Numbered from the stretch's first letter, positions 1-9,779 are shown. The stretch is 64,000 nt of DNA from Noviherbaspirillum galbum (GCF_010974945.1 NZ_JAAIVB010000045.1:62001-126000); one strand, 5' to 3'. Notes: a model not told the origin generated them from the letters alone. Program-made: numbers and translations.

Positions 1-2155
1 GGTCTGCCCGTATTGCGGCGTCGGCTGCCAGCTCACCTACAACGTCAAGGACGACAAGATCCTTTACGTCGAGGGACGCGACGGCCCGGCCAACCACAAG
101 CGCCTGTGCGTGAAGGGCCGTTACGGCTTCGACTACGCGCACCACCCGCAGCGCCTGACGGTGCCGCTGATCCGCCGTGCCGACGCGCCCAAGCGCGGCG
201 ACTTCGTGATGAATCCCGACAACGTCATGGACGTGTTCCGCGAAGCGAGCTGGGAAGAGGCGCTGGACTTCGCCGCCGGCAAGCTGAAGGCCATCCTCGA
301 CACCCACGGCAAGAAGGCGCTGGCCGGCTTCGGCTCGGCCAAGGGCAGCAACGAGGAAGCCTACCTGTTCCAGAAGCTGGTTCGCACCGGCTTCGGCAGT
401 AACAACGTCGACCACTGCACGCGGCTGTGCCATGCGTCATCGGTCGCCGCGCTGCTGGAAGGGATCGGCTCGGGCGCGGTCTCCAATCCGGTCATGGACG
501 TGACCAAGGCGGACGTGGTGATCGTGATCGGCGCCAACCCCACGGTGAACCACCCGGTCGCCGCCACCTGGATCAAGAACGCGGTGAAGAATGGCACAAA
601 GCTCATCGTTGCCGATCCGCGCCGCTCCGATCTCGTCCGCCTCGCGCATCGCCACCTGCAATTCAAGCCCGACACCGACGTCGCCATGCTCAATGCGATG
701 ATGCATGTGATCGTGCACGAAGGCCTGGTCGACGAGGACTTCATCAACAGCCGCACCATCGGCTACGAGGACCTGAAGCGGAACGTGGAAGGCTACAGCC
801 CCGAAGCGATGGCGCCGATCTGCGGCATCGACGCCGAGACGCTGCGCGATACCGCGCGGCTGTACGCGACATCGAAGGGATCGATGATCCTGTGGGGCAT
901 GGGCGTGTCGCAGCACGTGCATGGCACCGACAACGCACGCTGCCTGATCGCGCTGGCGCTGATGACCGGCCAGATCGGCCGCCCGGGAACCGGCCTGCAT
1001 CCGCTGCGCGGCCAGAACAACGTGCAGGGCGCGTCCGACGCCGGCCTGATCCCGATGATGTATCCCGATTACCAGCGGGTCGACCACCCCGGCGCCCAGG
1101 AGAAGTTCGAGAAGCTGTGGGGCATGCCACTGGACACCGAGCCCGGCCTGACCGTGGTGGAAGTGATGCACGCGGCCAAGGAAGGCAAGATCCGGGGAAT
1201 GTACATCATGGGTGAAAACCCGGCGATGTCCGACCCCGACGCCAACCATGCGCGCGAAGCGATGGCCGCGCTCGACCATCTCGTGGTGCAGGACATCTTC
1301 CTGACCGAGACCGCCTACCTCGCCGACGTGATCCTGCCGGCCTCGGCATTCCCCGAGAAGACCGGCACCTTCACCAACACCGACCGCCTCGTGCAGCTTG
1401 GCCGGCAGGCCGTGCCGCCGCCCGGCCAGGCAAAGCAGGACCTGTGGATCATCCAGGAGATCGCCCGGCGCATCGGCCTGAGCTGGAAATACGGCCACGT
1501 GTCGGAAGTGTTCGACGAAATGCGCAAGAGCATGGCCAGCATCGCCGGCATCACCTGGGAGCGGCTGGAACGCGAGCATGCCGTCACCTATCCCTGCCCG
1601 GTGGAGGGCGATCCGGGGCATCCCGTGGTATTCATCGACCAGTTCCCCACCGCCAGCGGCCGCGCCCGCTTCGTTCCGGCGGATATCATCCCGGCAGCCG
1701 AGCGGCCCGATACCGAGTATCCGAAGGTATTGATCACCGGCCGCCAGCTCGAACACTGGCATACCGGCAGCATGACGCGCCGCGCCGGCGTGCTCGATGC
1801 GATCGAACCCGATCCGGTGGCGCTGGTGCATCCGCTCGACCTCGAGGAACTCGGGGCGCTTCCGGGCGACATCATCACGATCGAGTCCAGGCGCGGCAAG
1901 GTGGCGCTGTACGCGCGCGCCGACGAGAGCTCGCCGCGCGGAGCGGTCTTCGTGCCCTTCTGCTATTACGAGGCGGCGATCAACAAGCTCACCAACCCGG
2001 CGCTGGACCCCTTCGGAAAGATCCCCGAGTTCAAGTACTGCGCGGTGCGCCTGACGCTGGGTGGAACTCCGCCGCAGCAGAGCAGCTATGGCGGCGGGCA
2101 GATCCTGGCGCGCGCGACGGCGGGCGATGGCCGCACTGCCGATCCTGCCCGTTAG
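1..2155 (+). CDS. fdhF: Formate dehydrogenase alpha subunit (molybdopterin oxidoreductase), 5' truncated by window
   Basis: Catalytic subunit oxidising formate to CO2 at a bis-MGD molybdenum centre. The reading frame is open from base 2 and the true start lies upstream. The first visible residues hold the Fe4S4 motif CPYCGVGC, with a fourth Cys about 27 residues later (CVKG), as in the N-terminal domain of molybdopterin oxidoreductases. The active-site segment reads DHCTRLCHAS, so the Mo ligand is Cys (codon 428-430), where E. coli FdhF has selenocysteine. The long middle (GVSQHVHGTDN, PGTGLHPLRGQNN, GENPAMSDPD) and the C-terminal dinucleotide-binding domain (TGRQLEHWHTGSMTRR) are intact to the stop. 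The C-terminal tail after about codon 690 is low-complexity. No fds-type accessory gene follows. Whether the missing N-terminus carries NuoG-like FeS domains (FdsA type) cannot be seen. Confidence 0.93.
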   Translation, partial: VCPYCGVGCQLTYNVKDDKILYVEGRDGPANHKRLCVKGRYGFDYAHHPQRLTVPLIRRADAPKRGDFVMNPDNVMDVFREASWEEALDFAAGKLKAILDTHGKKALAGFGSAKGSNEEAYLFQKLVRTGFGSNNVDHCTRLCHASSVAALLEGIGSGAVSNPVMDVTKADVVIVIGANPTVNHPVAATWIKNAVKNGTKLIVADPRRSDLVRLAHRHLQFKPDTDVAMLNAMMHVIVHEGLVDEDFINSRTIGYEDLKRNVEGYSPEAMAPICGIDAETLRDTARLYATSKGSMILWGMGVSQHVHGTDNARCLIALALMTGQIGRPGTGLHPLRGQNNVQGASDAGLIPMMYPDYQRVDHPGAQEKFEKLWGMPLDTEPGLTVVEVMHAAKEGKIRGMYIMGENPAMSDPDANHAREAMAALDHLVVQDIFLTETAYLADVILPASAFPEKTGTFTNTDRLVQLGRQAVPPPGQAKQDLWIIQEIARRIGLSWKYGHVSEVFDEMRKSMASIAGITWERLEREHAVTYPCPVEGDPGHPVVFIDQFPTASGRARFVPADIIPAAERPDTEYPKVLITGRQLEHWHTGSMTRRAGVLDAIEPDPVALVHPLDLEELGALPGDIITIESRRGKVALYARADESSPRGAVFVPFCYYEAAINKLTNPALDPFGKIPEFKYCAVRLTLGGTPPQQSSYGGGQILARATAGDGRTADPAR

Positions 2156-2466
2156 GTCGTCGTCCCTGTCTTCAGGCAGCCCGCTTCGATGAGCTCCCTC
2201 GCCTTCAAGGGTGGGGAGTTTGTCGGAGCGCTTCAGCATACAGGCAATGCCAGACAAATAATTTCTTCCTTCCCGCCCCGGCATAGACACTCTGTTGCAT
2301 AAATGCTCTGGCAGGAACGGCCGCATGCACATAAAATGTGCCACTTTCCTTACATAAACAGACTTGATGCCGCAAGCGACGGCAAGAGCGGCCAAGGCCG
2401 CCAAGGCCGACCATTCGGGACGTCGCATGCCGCAAATCCAATTCCACGCCCTGTTCTGGAACGCCA
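2156..2466. promoter_or_regulatory. Intergenic leader with a small palindrome
   Basis: This 311-base gap separates fdhF from the binding-protein gene. I see no credible gene in it. It contains a perfect 6-bp inverted repeat, GCACAT-AAA-ATGTGC, at 2327-2341, about 125 bases before the next start. This could be an operator or a small hairpin. No convincing -35/-10 pair was identified. Confidence 0.35.
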
Positions 2467-3621
2467 ATGAAACTTTTCAGTAAATCCTTCCTGCTTCTTG
2501 CCTGCCAATGCGCGCTTGCACTGGCGATGGCTTCGGGACCGGCGCGCGCCGAGGTCGGCGTCACCGACCGGAAAATCCTTCTCGGCCAGTCCGCGGCGTT
2601 TTCCGGTCCGGCCGCCCAGCTCGGCATCCAGATGCATGCCGGCGCCAAGGCTTATTTCGACATAGTCAACAAGCAGGGCGGCGTCCATGGCAGGCAGATC
2701 GAGATCCTGACGATCGACGACAAGTACGAGCCGGACCTGGCAGCCAGGAACACCCACCAGCTGATCGAAAAGGACGGGGTATTCGCCTTGTTCGGCTACG
2801 TTGGAACGCCGACCAGCAACGCCGCGCTCCCGATCTTCAGCAAGGAAGGCGTGCCATTCTTCGCGCCCTTCAGCGGCGCGCAATCGCTGCGCGAGCCGTT
2901 CAACAAGCAGTTGTTCAACATCCGGGCTTCCTACTTCAATGAAACCGAGTACTTAGTCGACCAGCTGACGCGACTCGGACTGACGAAGATCGCGGTGTTC
3001 TACCAGAACGATGCCTACGGCCAGACCGGACTCGACGGCGTCGTTCGCGCGCTGAAGAAGCGCAACCTGGCGGTGCTGGACACCGCCACCGTCGAACGCA
3101 ACAGCGTCAACGTGACCGATGCCATCGCCCGCCTGCTGCCGAAGCGGCCGGACGCGATCATCCAGATCACGGCCTACTCATCGGCCGCAGCGTACATCGA
3201 TGGCATGCGCAAGGCGGGTTATACCGGACAGTTCTACAACGTGTCGTTCGTGGGCAGCCAGGCATTGGCCGACGCGCTCGGCGCCCAGGGCCCGGGAGTC
3301 GTGGTGTCGCAGGTCGTGCCTTTTCCATGGGACCTGTCGAATCCCCTCGTCAACGAATACAACAAGGCGCTGAAGGCAGCGAACATCGGCTCGCCGAACT
3401 TCTCCAGCCTGGAAGGCTACATCGCCGCGCGCGTGTTCGTCGAAGGCTTGCGCCGGGCCGGGCCGGGGCTGACCCGAGACAAATTGATTGCCGCGCTCGA
3501 GACCATCAACCGGTCGAACTTCGATCTCGGCTTCGACGTCAATTTCTCCCCTAAAAACCACAACGGCTCGAATTTCGTCGACATGACCGTCGTGACCAAG
3601 AACGGCAAGTTCGGGCATTGA
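2467..3621 (+). CDS. ABC transporter substrate-binding protein, branched-chain amino acid (LivK/periplasmic binding type 1) family
   Basis: A 384-aa periplasmic binding protein. A Sec signal peptide covers about residues 1-28, with a cleavage-like ARA/EV. The mature part starts with the family hallmark ILLGQSAAFSGPAAQLG, followed by GAKAYFDIVNKQGGVHGR, the usual first lobe of the Leu/Ile/Val and ABC-amide binding family. The second lobe contains YQNDAYGQTGLDGV. Full family length (about 370-400 aa). No permease or ATPase genes are adjacent, so it is an orphan. It may serve a transporter elsewhere or act as a sensor partner. The ligand cannot be assigned. It converges on the histidine kinase gene 30 bases downstream. 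Confidence 0.88.
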   Translation: MKLFSKSFLLLACQCALALAMASGPARAEVGVTDRKILLGQSAAFSGPAAQLGIQMHAGAKAYFDIVNKQGGVHGRQIEILTIDDKYEPDLAARNTHQLIEKDGVFALFGYVGTPTSNAALPIFSKEGVPFFAPFSGAQSLREPFNKQLFNIRASYFNETEYLVDQLTRLGLTKIAVFYQNDAYGQTGLDGVVRALKKRNLAVLDTATVERNSVNVTDAIARLLPKRPDAIIQITAYSSAAAYIDGMRKAGYTGQFYNVSFVGSQALADALGAQGPGVVVSQVVPFPWDLSNPLVNEYNKALKAANIGSPNFSSLEGYIAARVFVEGLRRAGPGLTRDKLIAALETINRSNFDLGFDVNFSPKNHNGSNFVDMTVVTKNGKFGH

Positions 3622-3651
3622 GCCGGCGCCCCGCAAGGGGCAAGCCGATCA

Positions 3652-5940
3652 TCACGATGTGATGTCCGTCTTGCGGCGGCCGCTCCTGGCCGCCGCAAGC
3701 TCCGAGAGCAGCGCCGACAGCATTGCGGTATCCACCGGCTTGACGAAATGGTGGTTGAAGCCGGCCTCCGCCGTCGCACGGCGATCGCTCTCCTGTCCGT
3801 AGCCCGTCACCGCGATCAGCGTTGCCCCGACCGTCTCGGGCTGGCCGCGCAGGCGCCGCGCAAGATCGTTTCCATCCATGTCGGGCAACCCGATATCCAG
3901 CAGGAAGACGTCCGGCTGTTCATGCCGCGAGCGTTCCAGCGCGCGCCTCGAGTCGTGCTCCACGATCACGTCGTGTCCGGCGGCGTTGAGAAACATCGCC
4001 AGCATGGCGGCGGCATCGTTGTTGTCCTCGACCAGCATCAGTTTCAGCCGGCCCAATGGCCCGCCTTGCGGGCCCCCGCCCGCGGCACCCTGGAACGCTT
4101 CCGCGGCGGAGACGCGCGGAAGATAGACGCTGAAGACACTGCCCTTGCCCAGGCCTGCGCTCTGCGCCGTCACGACGCCGCGATGCAGCTCGACTAGGCT
4201 CTTGACCAGCGAAAGCCCGATGCCCAGGCCGCCTTGCGAACGGTCGGCGGTCCGCGTGCCCTGGGTGAACATGTCGAAGACGCAGCCTTGCAGATCCGGC
4301 GTCATGCCGATGCCGTTGTCCTTCACTTCGATCAGGACATGTTCCGCCCTCACGTCGACGCGCATATCGATGCTGCCGCCCTCCGGCGTGTACTTGGCGG
4401 CGTTGTTCAGCATGTTGGCCGCGACCTGGACCAGCCGCTTCGCGTCGCCGTAGACGAAGGTGGTGTCCGGCGGCAGGAACACGGCGAGGTGATGGCGGCG
4501 CGATTCCATCAAGGGGCGCACCTGTTCGGCGGCGTCCGCGATGATGCGCTTGGCATCCAATACGTTCATTTCCAGTTTTACCAGTCCGCGCGTCACGCGT
4601 GACACATCCAGGAGGTCGTCGACGAGGCTCGTCATGTGCTTGACCTGGCGGGCGATGACCTCGCTGGTCTGGCGCACCCGAGACTCATCCAGCCTGGCCA
4701 GGCGCAGGAGGTCGGCGGCAGCGCTGATGGGCGCCAGCGGATTGCGCAGTTCGTGCGCGAGCATGGCCAGGAATTCATCCTTGTTCCGGTCTGCCTTGAC
4801 CATTTCATGCTCATGCCGCTTGCGCTCGGTGACATCCTTGAACAGGATGGCAACCAGGTTGTTTGCCGTGGCATCCGCGCGGAACGCATACACGTCGTAC
4901 CAGCGATTCAATGCCTTTGACTCGTCCTCGAACCGGACCGGCTCGCCCGTTTGGGCAACCCTTCCGTAGATCTCGAACCACCGTGTCTCGTTGTTCGGGA
5001 TCACTTCGCTCACCGTCTTTTCGATCACGTCGGACAATCCGGTCTGCTGTTCGAAGAGGTCGTTGACCTCGAGGAAGCGGTAGTCGGCCGGCTTGCCGGC
5101 GGCATCGAAGATCATCTCGACGATGCAGAAGCCTTCGTCGATCGAATTGAAGAGCGTGCGGTATTTTGCTTCGCTGCGCAGTCGCGCCTCTTCCATCAGC
5201 TTGTTGTCGTGCACATCCGTCGAGGTGCCGAACCAGCGCACGACCTCGCCTGTTTGTGGATCGCGATAGGGCTGGGCGCGCACCAGGAACCAGCGATATT
5301 CGCCAGCGGCCGAGCGGATGCGGTGTTCGATGGTGAACGTGGTGCCCTGGCGCTGCGCCTCGCCCCAGGCCCGCATCGTCGGCAGGTGGTCATCGGGATG
5401 CACGAACCTGGACGAAATGTCTTCGGCCGTCGCCGGGTTGTACGGCGTCCCCGTATAGTCGGTCCATTTCTGGTTGAAGAACTCGGCGTTGCCGACGGCA
5501 TCGGTAATCCAGACGATCTGCGGGATGGCGTCGGCCATCAGGCGAAAGCGGGTTTCGCTGTCTCGCAGGCGCTGCTCTGCCTTGATGCGCTCGCTCGCAT
5601 TCCGAAAATATACCGATAGCCCGTCCGCGGACGGGTAGGCATGGACTTCGTACCAGCGGTCATGGTCGGCGTAGTAGGTCGTGAAGCTGACCGTGACGTT
5701 CTCCGTCACCGCCCGCCGGAACATGGCTTCGATTTCCGACCCCACGGCGGATGGATACTTTTCCCAGACGTTCTTGCCCAGCAGGTCTGCGGCGGTGCGG
5801 GCCAGCAGTTGCTGGGCCTGCCGATTGAGATAAGTGAATTCCCAGTCGCGGTTGAGTCCGTAGAAAGCATCGGTGATGCTTTCCAGGATCGATGCAGCGT
5901 CTCCCAGTACGAACTGCTTGCTCCCCGTTGTCAGCTCCAA
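3652..5940 (-). CDS. PAS-domain hybrid sensor histidine kinase/response regulator
   Basis: A cytoplasmic 762-aa hybrid kinase with no membrane segment or signal peptide. In order: PAS domains at about 12-125, 130-250 (with the PAC-like RWFLVRAQPYRDPQTGEVVRWFG) and 258-375; HisKA with the phospho-acceptor in LAMLAHELRNP (His396); HATPase with N-box NMLNNAAKYTP (about 509-519), DNGIGM and GGLGIGLSLVK; and a C-terminal receiver (about 631-750) with acidic pair EDN, phospho-Asp682 in LDIGLPDMDG and Lys in VKPVD. The start codon is TTG at 5940, five bases after a strong AGGAGG. No ATG start fits as well. Very similar in its kinase and receiver parts to the 975-aa kinase at 20902-23829. No output-domain regulator is adjacent, so the downstream target is unknown. 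Confidence 0.92.
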   Translation of the reverse strand: MELTTGSKQFVLGDAASILESITDAFYGLNRDWEFTYLNRQAQQLLARTAADLLGKNVWEKYPSAVGSEIEAMFRRAVTENVTVSFTTYYADHDRWYEVHAYPSADGLSVYFRNASERIKAEQRLRDSETRFRLMADAIPQIVWITDAVGNAEFFNQKWTDYTGTPYNPATAEDISSRFVHPDDHLPTMRAWGEAQRQGTTFTIEHRIRSAAGEYRWFLVRAQPYRDPQTGEVVRWFGTSTDVHDNKLMEEARLRSEAKYRTLFNSIDEGFCIVEMIFDAAGKPADYRFLEVNDLFEQQTGLSDVIEKTVSEVIPNNETRWFEIYGRVAQTGEPVRFEDESKALNRWYDVYAFRADATANNLVAILFKDVTERKRHEHEMVKADRNKDEFLAMLAHELRNPLAPISAAADLLRLARLDESRVRQTSEVIARQVKHMTSLVDDLLDVSRVTRGLVKLEMNVLDAKRIIADAAEQVRPLMESRRHHLAVFLPPDTTFVYGDAKRLVQVAANMLNNAAKYTPEGGSIDMRVDVRAEHVLIEVKDNGIGMTPDLQGCVFDMFTQGTRTADRSQGGLGIGLSLVKSLVELHRGVVTAQSAGLGKGSVFSVYLPRVSAAEAFQGAAGGGPQGGPLGRLKLMLVEDNNDAAAMLAMFLNAAGHDVIVEHDSRRALERSRHEQPDVFLLDIGLPDMDGNDLARRLRGQPETVGATLIAVTGYGQESDRRATAEAGFNHHFVKPVDTAMLSALLSELAAARSGRRKTDITS

Positions 5941-6054
5941 ATCGGCCTCCTGATGGAAATCCTTTTTATGAGAGCAGTGTAGGACGAATCAGGGGCAAAA
6001 TCTCATTATGTTGTTAGAAAGGCACTTTGCCAGGCATTCTGGCTGGTTGACCTA

Positions 6055-7728
6055 TCAAGCCGCGCTTTTTTCAAATTCAAACATTGGCAACATTGGTTTT
6101 CTGTAGGCAGCACCGTCGGGCACATGCTCGCTTACCCGGAATACGCTGACGACTTGTATCAACTCATTTGCCTGTTCATGCATTGTTTGAGCCGCTGCGG
6201 CCGCTTCCTCCACCAGGGCTGCATTCTGTTGCGTGATCTGGTCGATCTGTGCGACGGCGCGATTCACCTGCTCGATGCCAGTGCGCTGTTCCTCGCCCGC
6301 CGCCGCAATTTCGCCAATGATGTCAGTCACATGCCGGGCACTCACAACGACGTCTTCGATCGTGCCTCCCGCCTGGTCCACCAGTCGTGAACCGGCCTTG
6401 GCCTTCTCGATCGAATCCGCGATCAGTTCCTTGATCTGCTTTGCCGCATCGGCTGATCGTTGGGCAAGCCCTCTCACTTCGGATGCCACCACCGCGAACC
6501 CTCTCCCCTGTTCACCCGCCCTGGCGGCTTCGACCGCGGCATTGAGCGCGAGGATATTGGTCTGGAAAGCGATGCCGTCGATGACGCTGGTAATGTCGGC
6601 GATGCGCTTGGCCGATTCATTGATCGTCGCCATCGTTTCCACCACTTGCTGCATGACCGTGCCGCCGCGCGTGGCGACATCCGAGGCGGATGAGGCAAGC
6701 TGGTTGGCCTGTCGCGCGTTGTCGGCGTTCTGCTTGACCGTCGACGTCAGCTCTTCCACGGTCGCAGCCGTCTCTTCGAGCGAACTTGCCTGCGATTCGG
6801 TTCGCGTGGACAAGTCTTGATTGCCCTGCGCAATTTCACCGGCAGACCGGGACATGTTCTGGCTGGCACGGCGCACGTCGGAAACGATGTGCACAAGCGA
6901 ATCGATCATTTCGGCCAACGCCTGCGTCAAGGCCCCGGTTTCGCCGCCTGTGGTTTTCCGCAACTGGACAGTGAGATCGCCAGTCGCGATCCGCTTCGCG
7001 GCATCGATTGCCTGCACGAGAGGCCGCGTTATCCGCCTCGACACGAAGATGCCAACCAGTATGGCAAGGAAAGTGGCGCCGATCGCCAATGCCAGAACGA
7101 TGACACGCGTACTGCCGGCGGTCTCCAGCACTGCGCGCCCGGTGCTTTCCATGCCACCCGCTTCTTGCTGGATCAGCCGGTCAAGCGAATCGAGATAGCG
7201 CTGTTGTACGGGAACGATGTCCGGAAGCGCAAGATCCCTTGCCTGTTCGATTTCGCCATCGCGGATGAGCTTGAGATAAGCGGCAAGCTTGGGCGCGTAT
7301 TCATCGCGCGCGCTGATCACTTCCTGAAACGCCTTTCGTTCCTGGTCCGATCCGGCCATCTGCTTGAACCGGTCCAATATGTCTTGCGCGGTCTGTTCGG
7401 CCCGGGAGACGGCAAAAAGCTCCTGGTTGATTTCCTTGGCAACCGTCAGGAAAAGCACATTGCGCATGCTGCGCGCCGATGCGTTGAGTGAATCCTTGAC
7501 AGAATAGGCCAGCGTCGACTTGGTATGATTCTTGTGAATCAGGTCGTCCACCTGGTCCGCAATGAGCGCAATCTGGATGACCGCATAGGTTGATGCGGTC
7601 AGCATCAGGACAATGGCCAGGCCGAATCCAATGGCAAGCAATTGACTGATCCCTAGCGTCGACGTCCGCTGCCGGACCAGCTGCAAATACCGCGACATCG
7701 ACATCTTCCCTGCGATGGTTCTTGTCAT
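6055..7728 (-). CDS. Methyl-accepting chemotaxis protein
   Basis: A 557-aa transmembrane chemoreceptor. TM1 is near residues 28-50 (LLAIGFGLAIVLML), followed by an about 160-residue four-helix-bundle periplasmic domain, and TM2 near 208-230 (VIVLALAIGATFLAILVGIFVS). A HAMP segment (RRITRPLVQAIDAAKRIATGDL) leads into a long coiled-coil signalling domain whose hairpin tip IAFQTNILALNAAVEAARAGEQGRGFAVVASEVR is the CheA/CheW contact site. The C-terminus lacks an NWETF-type CheR pentapeptide. The ATG at 7728 is chosen over a GTG two codons upstream because GGAGAG lies at the right spacing. It signals through a chemotaxis array encoded elsewhere. The ligand is unknown. Confidence 0.94.
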   Translation of the reverse strand: MTRTIAGKMSMSRYLQLVRQRTSTLGISQLLAIGFGLAIVLMLTASTYAVIQIALIADQVDDLIHKNHTKSTLAYSVKDSLNASARSMRNVLFLTVAKEINQELFAVSRAEQTAQDILDRFKQMAGSDQERKAFQEVISARDEYAPKLAAYLKLIRDGEIEQARDLALPDIVPVQQRYLDSLDRLIQQEAGGMESTGRAVLETAGSTRVIVLALAIGATFLAILVGIFVSRRITRPLVQAIDAAKRIATGDLTVQLRKTTGGETGALTQALAEMIDSLVHIVSDVRRASQNMSRSAGEIAQGNQDLSTRTESQASSLEETAATVEELTSTVKQNADNARQANQLASSASDVATRGGTVMQQVVETMATINESAKRIADITSVIDGIAFQTNILALNAAVEAARAGEQGRGFAVVASEVRGLAQRSADAAKQIKELIADSIEKAKAGSRLVDQAGGTIEDVVVSARHVTDIIGEIAAAGEEQRTGIEQVNRAVAQIDQITQQNAALVEEAAAAAQTMHEQANELIQVVSVFRVSEHVPDGAAYRKPMLPMFEFEKSAA

Positions 7729-7805
7729 GATCACTCTCCAGAATTCGTTTTATCTTGGCTGTCTCTTTGCGATGACCGGCAAATGCTATGCCGGTCATGC
7801 CGGGG

Positions 7806-8333
7806 CTACATGTCGGTCGCGGTTCGTGCGGCCTGGTCATACAATGTCGATAGCATTCGCAAGCCAAACCCGAATTCCACGAGTTCGAATGCCTGTGTTC
7901 CTTGTGTCGCCACGGCCGAAACGAGGACCTGTTCGCGAACCTGGCGATACCGTCGGCCGAGCGCCCGTCCCTTCCTGGTCGGCATGTAAGCCGCCTCCTC
8001 GGCTCGTTCGTCCGCCCGGGCCAAGCCGTGCTTGCACAGCTTGCTGATGGCGTATTTGACGACGTGAATGTCCTCGATATTCAAGAAGCATCCGATGTCC
8101 ATCAGCCGGCGCGCGCGCGTACCATGCATGAGGTAAAGCAGCACCATCGCGTCCGTCACGGAGAGATCGGCGGCCGCTCCCGCGACAGCCATGCATTGCT
8201 CGGTCCATCGCTTGAATGCGTGCCCTGCAATCACGAGTCCAAACTCAAGCTCGCTCAGTGCCGGTCCCCGGCCAGTGGCCGGATGGGACGACAGGACGAT
8301 CGGGATCCTCCCGCTTTCTGCGTGATCAGTCAT
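7806..8333 (-). CDS. MarR-like winged-helix transcriptional regulator
   Basis: A 175-aa protein. An N-terminal helical segment (LSELEFGLVIAGHAFKRWTEQCM) precedes a winged helix, with LSVTDAMVLLYLMHG as the helix before the reader helix NIEDIHVVKYAISKLCKHGLA and the wing AYMPTRKGRALGRRYRQ. The open frame extends upstream into the preceding gene, but the ATG at 8333 gives the natural N-terminus. It sits 62 bases downstream of, and co-directional with, the TRAP binding-protein gene. It is therefore likely to be the local regulator, with the palindrome at 9485-9506 as candidate operator (inference). The effector is unknown. Confidence 0.78.
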   Translation of the reverse strand: MTDHAESGRIPIVLSSHPATGRGPALSELEFGLVIAGHAFKRWTEQCMAVAGAAADLSVTDAMVLLYLMHGTRARRLMDIGCFLNIEDIHVVKYAISKLCKHGLARADERAEEAAYMPTRKGRALGRRYRQVREQVLVSAVATQGTQAFELVEFGFGLRMLSTLYDQAARTATDM

Positions 8334-8395
8334 GCTGCCTGCCAGTTGAGGTGTTTGTTCTGAGGTAACCGCGTTTGCCGGACCCGGCCGCTGTC

Positions 8396-9391
8396 CTAGT
8401 TCATCGAGCGCTCGGTCGTGTATCTCAGCAGGACCTTGAGTTCTTCGCTTCCCGCTTTTTTCAGCCACTCCCGTGCCAGCGTCTCGCCGATACGGTCCAG
8501 CGAGCGTCGCATGAACGGGTCGAGCTGTTGAATCGACACGCCGTTTGCCGACAGCTTGTTTTCGTATTCCTGGTCGCTTTCCCGGCTGGCCTGCCATCCT
8601 CGCTGCTCGGCGACCTTGGCCAGATCGAGCATCTTTTTCTGCGTTTCCGGGTCAAGGCGTTCGAAGGTGTCTTGGCGCATGAAGACCATGTTCTTTGGAA
8701 TCCAGGCGTTAACGCGGTAATAGTTCTTCAGGCGGGACCATGCCTGTGTCTCCACGCCTGTCCAACTTGAAGTCAGCATCAGGTCGAGCTGGTCGTCGGC
8801 GATTGCTTTTTGCAGGTCGACGACCTGAATCGTGACCGGAACAGCACCCGTCAACTGCGAAAAGCGCTCGGTAGCGGGACTGTAGACCCGCATGCGGAGC
8901 CCCTTGAAGTCAGCCACGCTCTTGAGAGGACGTGAGGAATACAGGTTTTGCGGGGGCCAGGGCACCGCATAGAGAAGCTTGAGCCCGCGTGCAGCAAGTG
9001 CCTGCTCCACCGCGCTACGGGACGTTTCCCACATGCGCATCGCGTCCTGGTAGCCAGAGACGATGAAAGGGAGCGAATCAATTTCAAGCAGGGGGATTTC
9101 CCGGGCCAGCGAAGACATGATCGCTTCACCGCCTTCGGCCTTTCCGGCGCGCACGCCGGCAAAGATGTCGGTTGGTTTCAGGAGGCTCCCGCCCGGGTGC
9201 AGACGGATGGTAAGCCGGTTGGCGGTTGCCGCAGCCACATCGTCGGCGTAACGCTGCAGGTTTTGCGTCTGGAAGTTATTCGCTGGATAGGCAGTAGCAA
9301 ACTTAAGCTCCAGCGCCCATGCCTGGCCGGAGAGGGCAACGACCACTGCGGCGGCAAATCGGATAACCAAACAGCGAATCACTGTACTCAT
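8396..9391 (-). CDS. TRAP transporter substrate-binding protein, DctP family
   Basis: A 331-aa periplasmic binding protein. A signal peptide ends at about GQAWA/LELKFATAYP. DctP family features follow: LQRYADDVAAATANRLTIRLHPGGSL, then FKGLRMRVYSPATERFSQLTGAVPV, in which the conserved Arg usually contacts the substrate carboxylate, and the helix LQKAIADDQLDLMLTSSWTGVE. Length is typical. No DctQ or DctM membrane subunits are nearby, so it is an orphan component, co-transcribed with a MarR-like regulator. The substrate is probably an organic acid, by family only. Confidence 0.9.
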   Translation of the reverse strand: MSTVIRCLVIRFAAAVVVALSGQAWALELKFATAYPANNFQTQNLQRYADDVAAATANRLTIRLHPGGSLLKPTDIFAGVRAGKAEGGEAIMSSLAREIPLLEIDSLPFIVSGYQDAMRMWETSRSAVEQALAARGLKLLYAVPWPPQNLYSSRPLKSVADFKGLRMRVYSPATERFSQLTGAVPVTIQVVDLQKAIADDQLDLMLTSSWTGVETQAWSRLKNYYRVNAWIPKNMVFMRQDTFERLDPETQKKMLDLAKVAEQRGWQASRESDQEYENKLSANGVSIQQLDPFMRRSLDRIGETLAREWLKKAGSEELKVLLRYTTERSMN

Positions 9392-9448
9392 GTCTCCCTC
9401 GGCTTGAACGGTTCATCGGTCGGCGCCGCTATGCGTGGTCGGCTGTGT

Positions 9449-9506
9449 TTTGACAGAGTCTAAGTTCTATTGCAAAACTTTGTCAACGAAATGTATACGT
9501 TTCGTT
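9449..9506 (-). promoter_or_regulatory. Promoter and overlapping palindromic operator for the TRAP/MarR unit
   Basis: On the minus strand TTGACA (9486-9481) is followed after 18 bases by TAGACT, a plausible sigma-70 promoter about 65-90 bases before the TRAP gene start. A 22-bp near-perfect inverted repeat, AACGAAA-N8-TTTCGTT (9485-9506), abuts the -35 box. That is the expected geometry for a MarR/GntR/TetR-type repressor. The remainder of the 9507-9779 gap contains nothing I can call. Confidence 0.6.
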
Positions 9507-9779
9507 TAAATGAAGTTTAAAATATTCTGACGATGTGAGGGATTCGTCTCGCCGGGTGCAAGTTAGTCGCAGAGAACCTCGGGCCTGCGCGTCTCGCAAA
9601 GTGAAAAGGATGTCTCTCCCCCTCTGCGGAGGTTTGTACGCGACGTGTGTCTGCCGTCGCGTATTTTTTTGGCTTTTGAAATTTTTAGCTGACGAATGAC
9701 GCGGTCGTCGACGACGGGGGAGCCCAAACAGCATCTGCCCGGTTCTGCCACTTTTCCTGGGTAATGTGGGTAATGGGCC

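Noticed and set aside
437-2467. A 676-codon open frame on the minus strand opposite fdhF
   Set aside because: It is antisense to a strongly conserved formate dehydrogenase frame and its translation is low-complexity and without family features; long antisense frames are expected in GC-rich genes.
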